The notes under the pieces were generated by a model. The model was given only the letters and a program-made list of their open reading frames with translations, was not told where the DNA came from and made no database searches. The position numbers and the translations under genes are program-made. Shown here piece after piece: positions 39,251 to 50,175 of a DNA stretch of 64,000 nucleotides (its first letter is position 1; every line of letters starts with the position of its first letter). Source of the stretch: Mycolicibacterium litorale (GTDB taxonomy: Bacteria; Actinomycetota; Actinomycetes; Mycobacteriales; Mycobacteriaceae); assembly GCF_014218295.1 (NCBI RefSeq), contig NZ_AP023287.1:5146001-5210000 (forward strand), read 5' to 3'.

Positions 39251-39721
39251 CTAGCAGAGTCGTTCGGTTGCGATGCGAATGTAGTGGGCGGTGGCGGCGT
39301 CGACCTCACTCGCCGAGACGCGCATCGAATCGGGGCGGGTGGCGCGCACGTCACTGCGCACCATCGGCAGGACCGACTCCCACACCGCCTGCTCGCTCTG
39401 TCTGGCCGCGTGCGCCTGGCAGACCGAGGAACCGATCGACAGCGCGCGCAGGTCGCTCGTCGCGCGCACACCCGCGGCCCGCAGCGCGTCGAGGTAGCGC
39501 CGCTGCTGCCCGGTGACGGTCAGGGCGTCCGGTCGGGTCGTCTCCTCCACCTGCGCGGGCAGATCCGAACCGCGCTCACCCTGGGCGGCGTCCGGAGGCG
39601 GTTCGGCGGTCGACGTCTGGTCGCGGTTGAGCACGGGGTCGGTCAGCGCGCACGCGGCGAGCAGAGCCGCCAGCGGCAGCACGAGCAGCGTCCGCACGAT
39701 CCGCCGTCGCCTGTGCTGCAC
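39251..39721 (-). CDS. DUF732-type secreted lipoprotein
   Basis: 156 aa from GTG 39721 (internal GTG 39697 possible). A signal peptide with lipobox LLAAC (LVLPLAALLAACALTD) is followed by a Pro/Glu-rich spacer. The C-terminal helical domain reads RRYLDALRAAGVRATSDLRAL, SSVCQAHA and ATAHYIRIATERLC. The 'f...L...g' repeat pattern, Cys in the middle and Cys at the C-terminus fit the mycobacterial DUF732 family. Function unknown. It lies between fbpD and the Rv3802c-like gene, 56 and 33 bp apart, so it is probably co-transcribed with them. Confidence 0.8.
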   Translation of the reverse strand: MQHRRRRIVRTLLVLPLAALLAACALTDPVLNRDQTSTAEPPPDAAQGERGSDLPAQVEETTRPDALTVTGQQRRYLDALRAAGVRATSDLRALSIGSSVCQAHAARQSEQAVWESVLPMVRSDVRATRPDSMRVSASEVDAATAHYIRIATERLC

Positions 39722-39777
39722 GCTTCCACGGTACCGGCCCACCGGACCGATTCCGGGCCCGCGCCGCGGCCGCCGGA

Positions 39778-40662
39778 CTAGCGGATCGCGGCCACCAGAT
39801 CGCCCGACATGGCGCCCAGCTGCGGCGCCCAGCTGCCCCAGCCGTGCTCCCCGGAGGCCGGGAAGTCGAAGTGGCCGTTGCTGCCGCCGACGGCGCGATA
39901 GTGCTGGTAGAACGCACGGTTGCTGCCCTGCGCCTGATCGCAGTAGCCGATCATCGCGGCCGGGTCGACACACGTCAGCGTGGTCGGGCTGTACACCCAG
40001 AGCCGGGTGTTGTTGTTCGCCAAGAGCTGGATGTGCACGTCGGGGTCGTGCCACTTCCAGCGGCCCAACTGTGGCAGTCCCCACATGTTGCGGGTGTCGA
40101 CGCCGCCGAAGCGGGCCAGGCCGGCGGTGATGGCACCGTTGAGGGCGGTCGCCGAGGGGGTCATGAACCCCGACATCGACCCCGCGTAGCGGAAGCGGTC
40201 CGGGTGGAAGGTCGCCATCATCATCGCGCCCGTCCCGCCCTGGGCGGCGCCGACGATGCCGTGCCCGCCGGGGGCCAGCCCCTTGTTGGCGGCCAGCCAG
40301 TCGGGCAGCTCGGTGGCCAGGAACGTCTCCCACTGCCGGCTGCCGTCCTGCTCCCAGTTCGTGTAGAGACTCCAGGCGCCGCCCGCCGGGGCGGCCACCG
40401 AGATGCCCTTGCCCGCGAGGGTGTTCATCGCGTTGCCCGCGGTCACCCAGTTGCTCACGTCGGGGGCGGCGTTGAAGGCGTCGAGCAGGAACACGGCGTG
40501 CGGTCCGCCGCCCTGGAAGGCGACCGGGATGGCGCGGCCCATCGCCGCCGACGGCACCATCAGGTATTCGACGGTCTCGGCCTTGGCGGTCACCTCGGTG
40601 GCCGACCACAGTCCGGCGGCCACCACCACGGTCAGCGCCGCGCGCCACAACCCTCGAATCAT
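39778..40662 (-). CDS. fbpD: MPT51/FbpD, catalytically silent antigen 85 homologue (Rv3803c)
   Basis: 294 aa from ATG 40662, which follows GAGGTGG; GTG 40671 is possible. A signal peptide (LWRAALTVVVAAGLWSATEVTAKA) precedes the antigen 85 alpha/beta-hydrolase fold ([57 protein letters not shown]). The elbow reads GIVGAAQGGTGAMM, so the nucleophilic serine is missing, as in MPT51. It is thought to bind matrix or carbohydrate rather than transfer mycolate. Encoded after fbpA on the same strand with a 149 bp gap. Confidence 0.93.
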   Translation of the reverse strand: MIRGLWRAALTVVVAAGLWSATEVTAKAETVEYLMVPSAAMGRAIPVAFQGGGPHAVFLLDAFNAAPDVSNWVTAGNAMNTLAGKGISVAAPAGGAWSLYTNWEQDGSRQWETFLATELPDWLAANKGLAPGGHGIVGAAQGGTGAMMMATFHPDRFRYAGSMSGFMTPSATALNGAITAGLARFGGVDTRNMWGLPQLGRWKWHDPDVHIQLLANNNTRLWVYSPTTLTCVDPAAMIGYCDQAQGSNRAFYQHYRAVGGSNGHFDFPASGEHGWGSWAPQLGAMSGDLVAAIR

Positions 40663-40811
40663 CTGCCCCACCTCACGTCCGTCGGTCGCCCAACCCGCAG
40701 GTAGTGAATCACACCACGCTCGGGGGTCGCGTCGAAAAGCCCCGGGAACAGCTGACGGCGGCGACCCCGAGGGGATCGCCGCCGCCGACCGTGTCAGTCA
40801 GTGCCCGGGTG

Positions 40812-42026
<1,215 letters not shown>

Positions 42027-42242
42027 TCAGAGCCCCCGCGCGCGGGTGCCCGCCGGGGGTGGATCGATGGGTGGCGGTGCGGCCACCGTGATGATCGTGG
42101 AATTGGTCACCCGCAGGTGCCGACGTGCTGTGCATCTGCGGTCCTCCACCGGGTTCGGCGCCGTCACTCGGCGGTCGTCAGGGCAGCATTCACCGTGGGT
42201 GTGCGGTACACCCGCAGGAGATATCGCATCGGCCTGCCCGAA

Positions 42243-42266
42243 GCGTTACCCAAACAGAAGTAACGC
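42243..42266 (-). terminator. Dyad downstream of aftB
   Basis: GCGTTAC and GTAACGC, a perfect 7 bp stem with a ten-base loop, starting 38 bases after the aftB stop. Probably the end of the glf-glfT2-PAP2-ubiA-aftB transcript; no U-tract, so an operator function is also possible. Confidence 0.4.
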
Positions 42267-42303
42267 ATCGCGAACAAATCGGTGACGACTCGCCCGCGGT
42301 GGC

Positions 42304-44274
42304 TCACGGACCCGTCGCGGGCATCCCGGTGTACGGCGGGTGGAAGGGTTCGGGGACGGCCAGACCGCACCGGACGAGCTCGTAGAGCGGCACCCGGTCG
42401 AAGCGGTACTGGGTGAATTCGTAGGCGTGCATCACGTTGGACAGGAACCGGCGCGGGGTCAGCGGGGCGCGCACCGAGTTCAGCACCGCCTCGGTCGCCG
42501 GGCACTTCAGCGCCGCCTCGGCTTGGGCCACCCAGTCACGGTCGAGATAGGTCGGCAGGTAGGGCGGGATCTTGAGGAACGGCCCCTCGGCGACCGCCCA
42601 GTCCGCGAACAGGTTCTTGTCGTGGCCGATCCGGCCGTCCTCGAGGCGTTCGGTGTGCGCGGCCAGCGGATTGGCCAACCCGATCTGGTCGATGACCCGC
42701 ACGTCGAGGCCCACGTTCATCGAGGACATGCCCAGGTTGGTGAAGAACACGGTGTGCGGGCCTCGGTAGTCGGGGCCCGCGTCGGGCGGCGGCGGCAACG
42801 CCGGCACCACGTCCCACACGTCGTAGTTGCCCGCGGGCAGCAGCAGCGCACCGTCTGGGGTGTTCTCCAGGGCGGTGACCATCGCCCGCATGCGCGGATA
42901 GTCGAGGTAGTCGGCGGCGGTCAGCGGGTGGGCATGGCCGGTGGCCTGCGCGTAGAAGCGGCGTTCGTCGACGATGCCGGAGTCGGTGACGCGGGTGGCG
43001 TCGGCGCCCATCCCCGGTGAGTTCGCCGCCCACAGCGACCAGCCCGCCACCGCCAGCCACAGCACGCTGGTGGCGCCGGCCAGCAGATACCCGGTCTCCC
43101 GGCTGATGCGGCTGCCGTCGGGCAGGACGACGGGAATCACCGAGACGGGCAGCAGCAGGCAGAACAGCGGTGTCAGCAGCACCCGGCCGTGCATGAAGTC
43201 GCCGCCCTGGCGGATCCAGTAGATGCCCTGCAGCAGACCGCTGACCAGAATGAACAGCACGACCGTCGGCGGGCTCTGCACCACCCGGGCCAGCCGGCCG
43301 TAGCCGGGCGGCGGCTGGTGGCGGATCCACCACGGCCGGCTCCGGGTGCTCAGCAGCACCACACCGGTCACGATCAGCAGCACGGCGGGCAGCCACAGCA
43401 GATAGGGCTCGGCGAAGTTCGTCAGATAGGTGAAGCCCTGCGGCCACTTCGCGCCGGTGGCGTCCTTGGCCACCGCCGTGCCGGGCACGATGAGCGCGTA
43501 GTAGCCCATGCGGAAGACCTGGTACAGCACCGGTAGCAGCCCACCCGCGACGACGATCAGCAGCCGGCGCCGCCAGGAGCGGGCGGCCACCAGCATCATC
43601 AGCAGCACGCCCACGCCGATCAGCGCGAGTTCGGGGCGGACCAGCACGCTCAGGCCCGCGACGAACGCCAGCGCGGCGGTGAACGGCCGGCTCACCGCGT
43701 CGGGCCCCGGGGCGGTCGGGCGCCGCAGCGCCTGCGACCAGCACACCAGCATCCACCACAGCAGGCCCAGATACGCCAGGACCAGGCCGTTCTCCAGCCC
43801 GGACGTCGCAAAGTCGCGCGCCGGCGGCACCGCGATGTAGACCAGCACCCCGGCCGGCAGCAGCAGAGCGCGGCGGCCCTGCAGACCCGGCGCGTAGAGG
43901 CGGGCGGTGCCCAGCATCGCCAGCACCACCCCGGCCACCGACAGCACCAGCGCGAACACCAGCGCGACGTACTCGAGTTGCACGGAGCCGCCGATCCAGG
44001 CGCCCGCGGTGATCAGGTAGGTCCACAGCGTCGAGGTGTTGGCCTCCACGCGTTCCCCCGCGTTGAAGACCGGTCCGTTACCCGCCAGCAGGTTGCGCAC
44101 CGTGCGCAGCACGATCAGCCCGTCGTCGGCGATCCACCGGCGCTGCCACGCGCCCCAGCCGAACAGCACCGCCACCACGGCGACGCTCGCCCACAAGCTG
44201 ACCCGGACGGTGACGTCGTACGGGAACGCCGGGCCGCGCACCAGCCGTCTCACCGTGCGCGCTCCGCGCGGCAT
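42304..44274 (-). CDS. aftB: Terminal beta-(1,2)-arabinofuranosyltransferase AftB (Rv3805c)
   Basis: 656 aa from ATG 44274 (one base after the ubiA stop; an ATG at 44298 would overlap ubiA). GT-C membrane enzyme: VRVSLWASVAVVAVLFGWGAW, then the acidic motif RRWIADDGLIVLRTVRNLL in the first periplasmic loop, multiple helices, and a C-terminal periplasmic domain from ~residue 400. It caps arabinan with beta-1,2 arabinose, the sites that are mycolylated. Last gene of the glf operon. Confidence 0.95.
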   Translation of the reverse strand: MPRGARTVRRLVRGPAFPYDVTVRVSLWASVAVVAVLFGWGAWQRRWIADDGLIVLRTVRNLLAGNGPVFNAGERVEANTSTLWTYLITAGAWIGGSVQLEYVALVFALVLSVAGVVLAMLGTARLYAPGLQGRRALLLPAGVLVYIAVPPARDFATSGLENGLVLAYLGLLWWMLVCWSQALRRPTAPGPDAVSRPFTAALAFVAGLSVLVRPELALIGVGVLLMMLVAARSWRRRLLIVVAGGLLPVLYQVFRMGYYALIVPGTAVAKDATGAKWPQGFTYLTNFAEPYLLWLPAVLLIVTGVVLLSTRSRPWWIRHQPPPGYGRLARVVQSPPTVVLFILVSGLLQGIYWIRQGGDFMHGRVLLTPLFCLLLPVSVIPVVLPDGSRISRETGYLLAGATSVLWLAVAGWSLWAANSPGMGADATRVTDSGIVDERRFYAQATGHAHPLTAADYLDYPRMRAMVTALENTPDGALLLPAGNYDVWDVVPALPPPPDAGPDYRGPHTVFFTNLGMSSMNVGLDVRVIDQIGLANPLAAHTERLEDGRIGHDKNLFADWAVAEGPFLKIPPYLPTYLDRDWVAQAEAALKCPATEAVLNSVRAPLTPRRFLSNVMHAYEFTQYRFDRVPLYELVRCGLAVPEPFHPPYTGMPATGP

Positions 44275-44275
44275 G

Positions 44276-45196
44276 TCAGCCGAAGATGACGGCCGCACCG
44301 ACGGTCCCGATCCACGCCACGGCGAGGAACTGCAGCACCCGGTCGCGCAGCGCGATCTCCTCGGGCTCCCCCGCCATCCCGCCGTCGACGTCGACGGCGT
44401 AGCGCAGGATCGCGATCGTGAACGGGATCATCGAGACGACGAACCACGAGGTGCCGCCCTGGTCGTCGCGTCCGAACGCCCACAGGCCGTAACACAGCAC
44501 CACCGCCGTCGCCGACATCGTCCACACGAACCGCAGGTAGGTGGTGGTGTAGCGCTCGAGCGACTTGCGGATCTTGGCGCCGGTCCGTTCGGCCAGCTGC
44601 AGTTCGGCGTAGCGCTTACCGGCCGCCATGAACAGCGAGCCGAACGCCATGACGAGCAGGAACCACTGCGACAGCGGGATGTCGGCGGCCACGCCGCCGG
44701 CGATGGCCCGGATCAGGAATCCGGACGACACGATGCAGATGTCAAGCACCGCTTGATGTTTCAGGCCGAAGCAGTAGGCCAGCTGGATCGCGATGTAGAT
44801 CGCCATGACCAGTGCGAGGTTCGGCGTCAGCAGCCACGAGATCACCAGCGACAGCGCGCCGAGGACGACGGCGAGGGTGTAGGCCAGCCGTTCGGAGACC
44901 ACCCCGGCGGCGATCGGCCGGAACCGTTTGGTGGGGTGGGCACGGTCGGCCTCGACGTCGCGGGCGTCGTTGACCAGGTAGACGGTGGAGGCGGCCAGGC
45001 AGAACGCGACGAACGCGACCGACACCTTGACCAGCACGGCGCGGTAGTCGTAGGTGAACCGGTCGTCGCCGAGTGCGACCAGCGGCGCGGCCAGCACCAG
45101 CAGGTTCTTCACCCACTGCCGCGGCCGGATCGCCTTGACGATTCCGGCGGGCAGGCTCTGGGGCGGGCCCGTGACCGGTGCCGCTTCCTCACTCAT
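44276..45196 (-). CDS. ubiA: Decaprenyl-phosphate phosphoribosyltransferase UbiA (DPPR synthase, Rv3806c)
   Basis: 306 aa UbiA-superfamily membrane enzyme with about nine hydrophobic segments. The first Asp-rich motif is STVYLVNDARDVEADRAHPTKRFRPI (NDxxDxxxD) and the second region includes YAELQLAERTGAKIRKSLERYT. It transfers 5-phosphoribose from PRPP to decaprenyl phosphate, the first committed step to DPA. ATG 45196 overlaps the PAP2 stop by four bases, so the synthase and its presumed phosphatase are coupled. Confidence 0.95.
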   Translation of the reverse strand: MSEEAAPVTGPPQSLPAGIVKAIRPRQWVKNLLVLAAPLVALGDDRFTYDYRAVLVKVSVAFVAFCLAASTVYLVNDARDVEADRAHPTKRFRPIAAGVVSERLAYTLAVVLGALSLVISWLLTPNLALVMAIYIAIQLAYCFGLKHQAVLDICIVSSGFLIRAIAGGVAADIPLSQWFLLVMAFGSLFMAAGKRYAELQLAERTGAKIRKSLERYTTTYLRFVWTMSATAVVLCYGLWAFGRDDQGGTSWFVVSMIPFTIAILRYAVDVDGGMAGEPEEIALRDRVLQFLAVAWIGTVGAAVIFG

Positions 45197-45720
45197 GCCG
45201 AAACTCCACTTCTCCGCTGGGCCGCACGCGCGGTGGCCTCGGCGACCACCGCACCCACGGCGACGCCGGTCAGCACGTCACTGGGATAGTGCACGCCGAG
45301 CACCAAACGCGACAACGCCATCGGCGGCACCAGCATCGCGGGCAGCGGCAACCCCGTCACACGGCCGAGCAGCACCGCGGCGGCGGTGGTCGAGGTGGCG
45401 TGCGCGGACGGGAAGCTCAGCCTGCTGGGCGTGCCGACGTTGACCGCGATCGCCGGGTGGTGCGGCCGCTCCCGGCGCACGACCCGTTTGATCAGCACCG
45501 CGGCCGCGTGTGCGGCGAACGCCCCGGCGCCCGCCGCCAGCCACTCGCGGCGGCGGTCGGGCTGCAACAGCGCACCCGCCCCGGCGACGGCCAGCCAGCC
45601 CGCGCTGTGCTCGCCGAAGTGGGACAGTGCGCGCGCGCCCGGCAACACCCCCGGGCGGCCGGCGAAGGCGGCCTGTACCGCCACCAGCGCGGCATCCTCA
45701 CCGCGCGGTTCGTCAACCAT
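45193..45720 (-). CDS. PAP2-type phosphatase, probable DPPR phosphatase (Rv3807c)
   Basis: 175 aa PAP2 membrane phosphatase. The three motifs are KRVVRRERPHHP (KxxxxxxRP-like), SFPSAHATSTTAA (PSGH-type with Ala in place of Gly) and SRLVLGVHYPSDVLTG (SRxxxxxHxxxD). By position beside UbiA it is thought to remove the 5-phosphate of decaprenyl-phospho-5-phosphoribose, giving the DprE1 substrate. Three bases after glfT2 and overlapping ubiA. Confidence 0.92.
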   Translation of the reverse strand: MVDEPRGEDAALVAVQAAFAGRPGVLPGARALSHFGEHSAGWLAVAGAGALLQPDRRREWLAAGAGAFAAHAAAVLIKRVVRRERPHHPAIAVNVGTPSRLSFPSAHATSTTAAAVLLGRVTGLPLPAMLVPPMALSRLVLGVHYPSDVLTGVAVGAVVAEATARAAQRRSGVSA

Positions 45721-45723
45721 GGT

Positions 45724-47652
45724 TCATCGCACTTCGTGCGGGGAGAGCAGCACCGTCTCCCACTTCTGCTTACTCGACAGCACCGGCAGTGCCTCGCGGT
45801 AGACGCGGCGCATCCGGTTGAACTTGCGGGCCAGCCGGATGTGCTGGCGCATCGACGCCCGCAGCAGCGCGAACATCTTGTCCCGGTCGCGCTGGCGGTA
45901 GACCACGCCGCGGCCGTCGGCGGTCGTCACCGTGACACCGTCGACCTTGCACAGCAGGAACCACCGGGCGTCCTGGGTGGCGACGTTGAGTTGCGGCCGC
46001 TCGTGGTGCGCCGGGTTCTCCTTCTTGAGCTGGTGCACCACACCGCGGGTCAGGCGCATCGCGATCGCCGGTTTGTTGGTGGGGATGCGGATCTTGCGCC
46101 GCACCTTGCCCGACGGTGCCGGCAGTGCGGTGGCGCCGGGCAGCACGACGGCGTCCGGGTACTGCTCGCGCATCTTGCGCACCTCGGGTAGCGCGGACTC
46201 GAGGATGGAGAAGATGTGCTCGGGGCCGGCCAGGAAGTCGGCCATCGCCTTGGTCTGGATCGCGACAGTCGAATACTCAAGGCACAGAAGGTGTTTCAGC
46301 GTCGCCCTGACCGACGACGCGAGCAGCCCGCCGACGTTGCCGTCCCAGTGCATCGCCGCCACCACCAGCCGGTTGCGCAGGTGGAAGTAGGCCTGCCAGT
46401 CGATGGCGTCGTCCTTGTCGCTCCACGCCATGTGCCAGATCGCGGCGCCCGGCAGCGTGACGGTGCCGTAGCCGTGTTCGGCGGCGCGCAACCCGTAGTC
46501 GGCGTCGTCCCATTTGATGAACAGCGGAAGCGGCTGCCCCAGCTCCTCGGCGACCTGGCGGGGGATCATGCACATCCACCAGCCGTTGTAGTCGGCGTCG
46601 ATGCGGCGGTGCAGCAGCTTGCTGCGCTCGGAGTCGTCGGCGAGCGGGTACTTGGCGAAGTCGTGGTCGTATTCGGCGTGCGGCGCCGCCGTCCACATGA
46701 AGTTCTCCTGGTCGACGACCTCGGCCATGATGTGCAGGTGTGAGGGCTCCTGCAGGTTGAGCATCTGGCCACCGACCAGCGTCGGGTGTTTGGCGAACCG
46801 GTTCATGGCCAGCGCCCGCAGGATCGAGTCGGGTTCGACGCGGATGTCGTCGTCCATGAACAGGATCTGTTCGCAGTCGGTGTTCTTCAGCGCCTCGTAC
46901 ATCACCCGGCTGTAGCCGCCGGAGCCGCCGAGGTTGGGCTGATCGTGGATGGACAGCCGGTTGCCGAGCGCGGCGGCGGCGGTCTGGAAGTCGGGGTGGT
47001 CCTTGGCTTTACGCGTGCCCTGGTCGGAGACGATCACAGCGCCGATCACCTCGTCGACCATCGGGTCGGAGGTGAGCGCGGCGAGCGCGTTGACGCAGTC
47101 GGCGGGCCGGTTGAACGTCGGGATCCCGACGGCGATGTTGGCGCGGCCGGGCGCGGGCGAGTTGGCGTACCAACCCGCGCTGCGGACGGTGACCTCGGAA
47201 TCGGTGGTGATGTCGAACCAGATCCAGCCGCCGTCCTCGAACGGTCCGAGGTCGACCTCGAATTCGACGACGCCCGGCTCGGCGTCGGTGCCGGACACCT
47301 CGGCGCCGCCGACGGTGATGCGGGCGCCGGTGGCCTTGGTGCGGTACACGTCGACGCGGGCGCTGCCCACGAGCTCGACGCGCAGCACCACCGAGTCCAG
47401 CGTCGACCAGCGCCGCCAGTAGCTCGCGGGGAACGCGTTGAAGTAGGTGGCGAACGACACCTCGGACTCGGCGCCGATCTCCAGGGTGGTGCGGGTCTTG
47501 GCGTGCGCGCGCCTGGCGTTGGTCTCGGATTCCTCTATATAGAGCTTGCGGACGTCGAGGGGTTCGCCGGGCCGCGGCAGGATCACGCGCGACAGCAGGC
47601 TGACGGCGCGCGATTCGCCGGCGGCGAGCGCACCGGTCGGGATCTCACTCAT
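45724..47652 (-). CDS. glfT2: Galactofuranosyltransferase GlfT2 (Rv3808c)
   Basis: 642 aa from ATG 47652 (MSEIPTGALAAG); GTG 47670, overlapping the glf stop by four bases, is an alternative. An N-terminal beta-sandwich domain is followed by the GT-A domain: NIAVGIPTFNRPADCVNAL, NLGGSGGYSRVMYEAL, the metal motif ILFMDDDIRVEP, the proposed catalytic pair in FIKWDDADYGLR, and AIWHMAWSDKDD. It polymerises most of galactan with alternating beta-1,5 and beta-1,6 links. The open frame extends far upstream inside glf, but that part is not coding. Confidence 0.96.
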   Translation of the reverse strand: MSEIPTGALAAGESRAVSLLSRVILPRPGEPLDVRKLYIEESETNARRAHAKTRTTLEIGAESEVSFATYFNAFPASYWRRWSTLDSVVLRVELVGSARVDVYRTKATGARITVGGAEVSGTDAEPGVVEFEVDLGPFEDGGWIWFDITTDSEVTVRSAGWYANSPAPGRANIAVGIPTFNRPADCVNALAALTSDPMVDEVIGAVIVSDQGTRKAKDHPDFQTAAAALGNRLSIHDQPNLGGSGGYSRVMYEALKNTDCEQILFMDDDIRVEPDSILRALAMNRFAKHPTLVGGQMLNLQEPSHLHIMAEVVDQENFMWTAAPHAEYDHDFAKYPLADDSERSKLLHRRIDADYNGWWMCMIPRQVAEELGQPLPLFIKWDDADYGLRAAEHGYGTVTLPGAAIWHMAWSDKDDAIDWQAYFHLRNRLVVAAMHWDGNVGGLLASSVRATLKHLLCLEYSTVAIQTKAMADFLAGPEHIFSILESALPEVRKMREQYPDAVVLPGATALPAPSGKVRRKIRIPTNKPAIAMRLTRGVVHQLKKENPAHHERPQLNVATQDARWFLLCKVDGVTVTTADGRGVVYRQRDRDKMFALLRASMRQHIRLARKFNRMRRVYREALPVLSSKQKWETVLLSPHEVR

Positions 47653-47666
47653 GGGGTGTTGCTCAC

Positions 47667-48971
<1,305 letters not shown>

Positions 48972-49126
48972 TCACGATTCCATATCGCCACTCTAGTCAC
49001 AGCAGTCACGCCAGTAGCATCGATTCCGTCGGCGCTCGGGCTCGAGAGAGGGAGGTCGGCGCAGTCGACATCGATTGATCCGACGAAGCAATAACCCCAT
49101 GTAGTCCATGTATTGAGGAGACTTCC

Positions 49127-50038
49127 GTGCCGAACCGACGTCGCAGCAAGGCCTCGACAGCCATGAGCGCGTTCGCGGCCCTGGCCGTCGCAAGTCCTGT
49201 CGCAGCCGTGGCCGTGACCCAGCTCTCCGGGTCCACCGATGCGCCTCAGCACCGAGAATTCACCCAGGCCGCCATGGTCACCGATCTGCCCAGCGAGCTG
49301 ATGTCCGCACTGTCGCAGGGGCTGTCGTCGTTCGGCATCAACCTTCCCCCGATGCCGACGGGCGTCCTGACCGGCACACCGTCGGCGCCGACGACGCTGA
49401 CCACCCCCGGCCTGGCCACACCGGGTCTGACCTCCCCCGGGCTGACGACGCCGGGGCTGACGACCCCGGGCCTGACGGCTCCCGGCCTCACCACCCCCGG
49501 CCTGACGACGCCCGGGTTGACGGCCCCCGGCCTGAGCACACCGGGTGTCAGCGTGCCGCCGGTGACCGCGACGACGCCCGGCCTCACCGATGTGGGCCTG
49601 ACCAATCCCGCGCTCACCAATCCGGCGCTGACCAGCCCGACCGGCGACGTCCCCGGGCTGACCGCTCCGGGACTGTCCACCCCGGGTCTGACCACTCCGG
49701 CGGCCGGCCTGGATCCGGCACTGACCCCGGTCTCCACCGGCGCCCTTCCGGTGCCGGGTGAGATCCCGATCTCGGCGCCGCTGGCCACCGATCCGGCCCT
49801 GGGCACCTACCCGATCCTCGGCGATCCGCTGATGGCCACGGTGCCCACCGCCCCGGCCAGCACGGGACTGCTGGGCGACCTGTCGAGCGCTGCCAACCAG
49901 CTCGGCGCCGGTCAGGCCATCGACCTGCTCAAGGGTGTCGTGGTGCCGGCCATCACCGGCGCCATCAAGTCGGCGACGCCGCCCGCCGGTGCGCCGCTCC
50001 CGCCGCCGCCCGCACCGGCGCCCGCGCCGGGGATGTAA
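49127..50038 (+). CDS. erp: Exported repetitive protein Erp/PirG (Rv3810)
   Basis: 303 aa secreted surface protein. The N-terminus (PNRRRSKASTAMSAFAALAVASPVAAVAV) is a signal peptide, followed by a conserved region (FTQAAMVTDLPSELMSALSQGLSSFGINLPP), a central PGLTx repeat block, and a C-terminal part with a mild hydrophobic segment (GAGQAIDLLKGVVVPAITGAI) and a Pro/Ala tail. Erp is needed for surface integrity and virulence in mycobacteria. GTG 49127 with GAGGAG upstream. Divergent from glf (236 bp gap). A strong hairpin follows the gene. Confidence 0.95.
   Translation: MPNRRRSKASTAMSAFAALAVASPVAAVAVTQLSGSTDAPQHREFTQAAMVTDLPSELMSALSQGLSSFGINLPPMPTGVLTGTPSAPTTLTTPGLATPGLTSPGLTTPGLTTPGLTAPGLTTPGLTTPGLTAPGLSTPGVSVPPVTATTPGLTDVGLTNPALTNPALTSPTGDVPGLTAPGLSTPGLTTPAAGLDPALTPVSTGALPVPGEIPISAPLATDPALGTYPILGDPLMATVPTAPASTGLLGDLSSAANQLGAGQAIDLLKGVVVPAITGAIKSATPPAGAPLPPPPAPAPAPGM
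49406..49711 (+). repeat. 15-bp (PGLTx) tandem repeats in erp
   Basis: Ten consecutive five-residue units (PGLAT, PGLTS, PGLTT twice, PGLTA and so on to PGVSV) span 49406-49555. After a seven-residue spacer, nine more degenerate units run to 49711 (PGLTD, VGLTN, PALTN twice with variation, PTGDV, PGLTA). The unit is the classic Erp PGLTS motif whose copy number varies among mycobacterial species. Confidence 0.9.
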
Positions 50039-50052
50039 TAGTCCTGCACCGA

Positions 50053-50093
50053 AACGGCACCGCAGAAGTCAACGACGACTCTGCGGTGCCGTT
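50053..50093 (+). terminator. Strong intrinsic-type hairpin after erp
   Basis: A perfect 14 bp stem, AACGGCACCGCAGA pairing with TCTGCGGTGCCGTT, around a 13-base loop, starting 15 bases after the erp stop. There is no U-tract, as expected for mycobacteria. It separates erp from the downstream amidase gene, which has its own -10. Confidence 0.8.
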
Positions 50094-50163
50094 GCAGTTG
50101 CGCAATCGTGATTTGTTGCCCATTTCGGCCGTGTCGAAACATGAGTAACAACTGACACATACG

Positions 50164-50169
50164 TAACAT
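50164..50169 (+). promoter_or_regulatory. Predicted -10 of the amidase gene (leaderless)
   Basis: TAACAT six bases before GTG 50176, downstream of the erp terminator. Confidence 0.45.
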
Positions 50170-50175
50170 CAGTCC

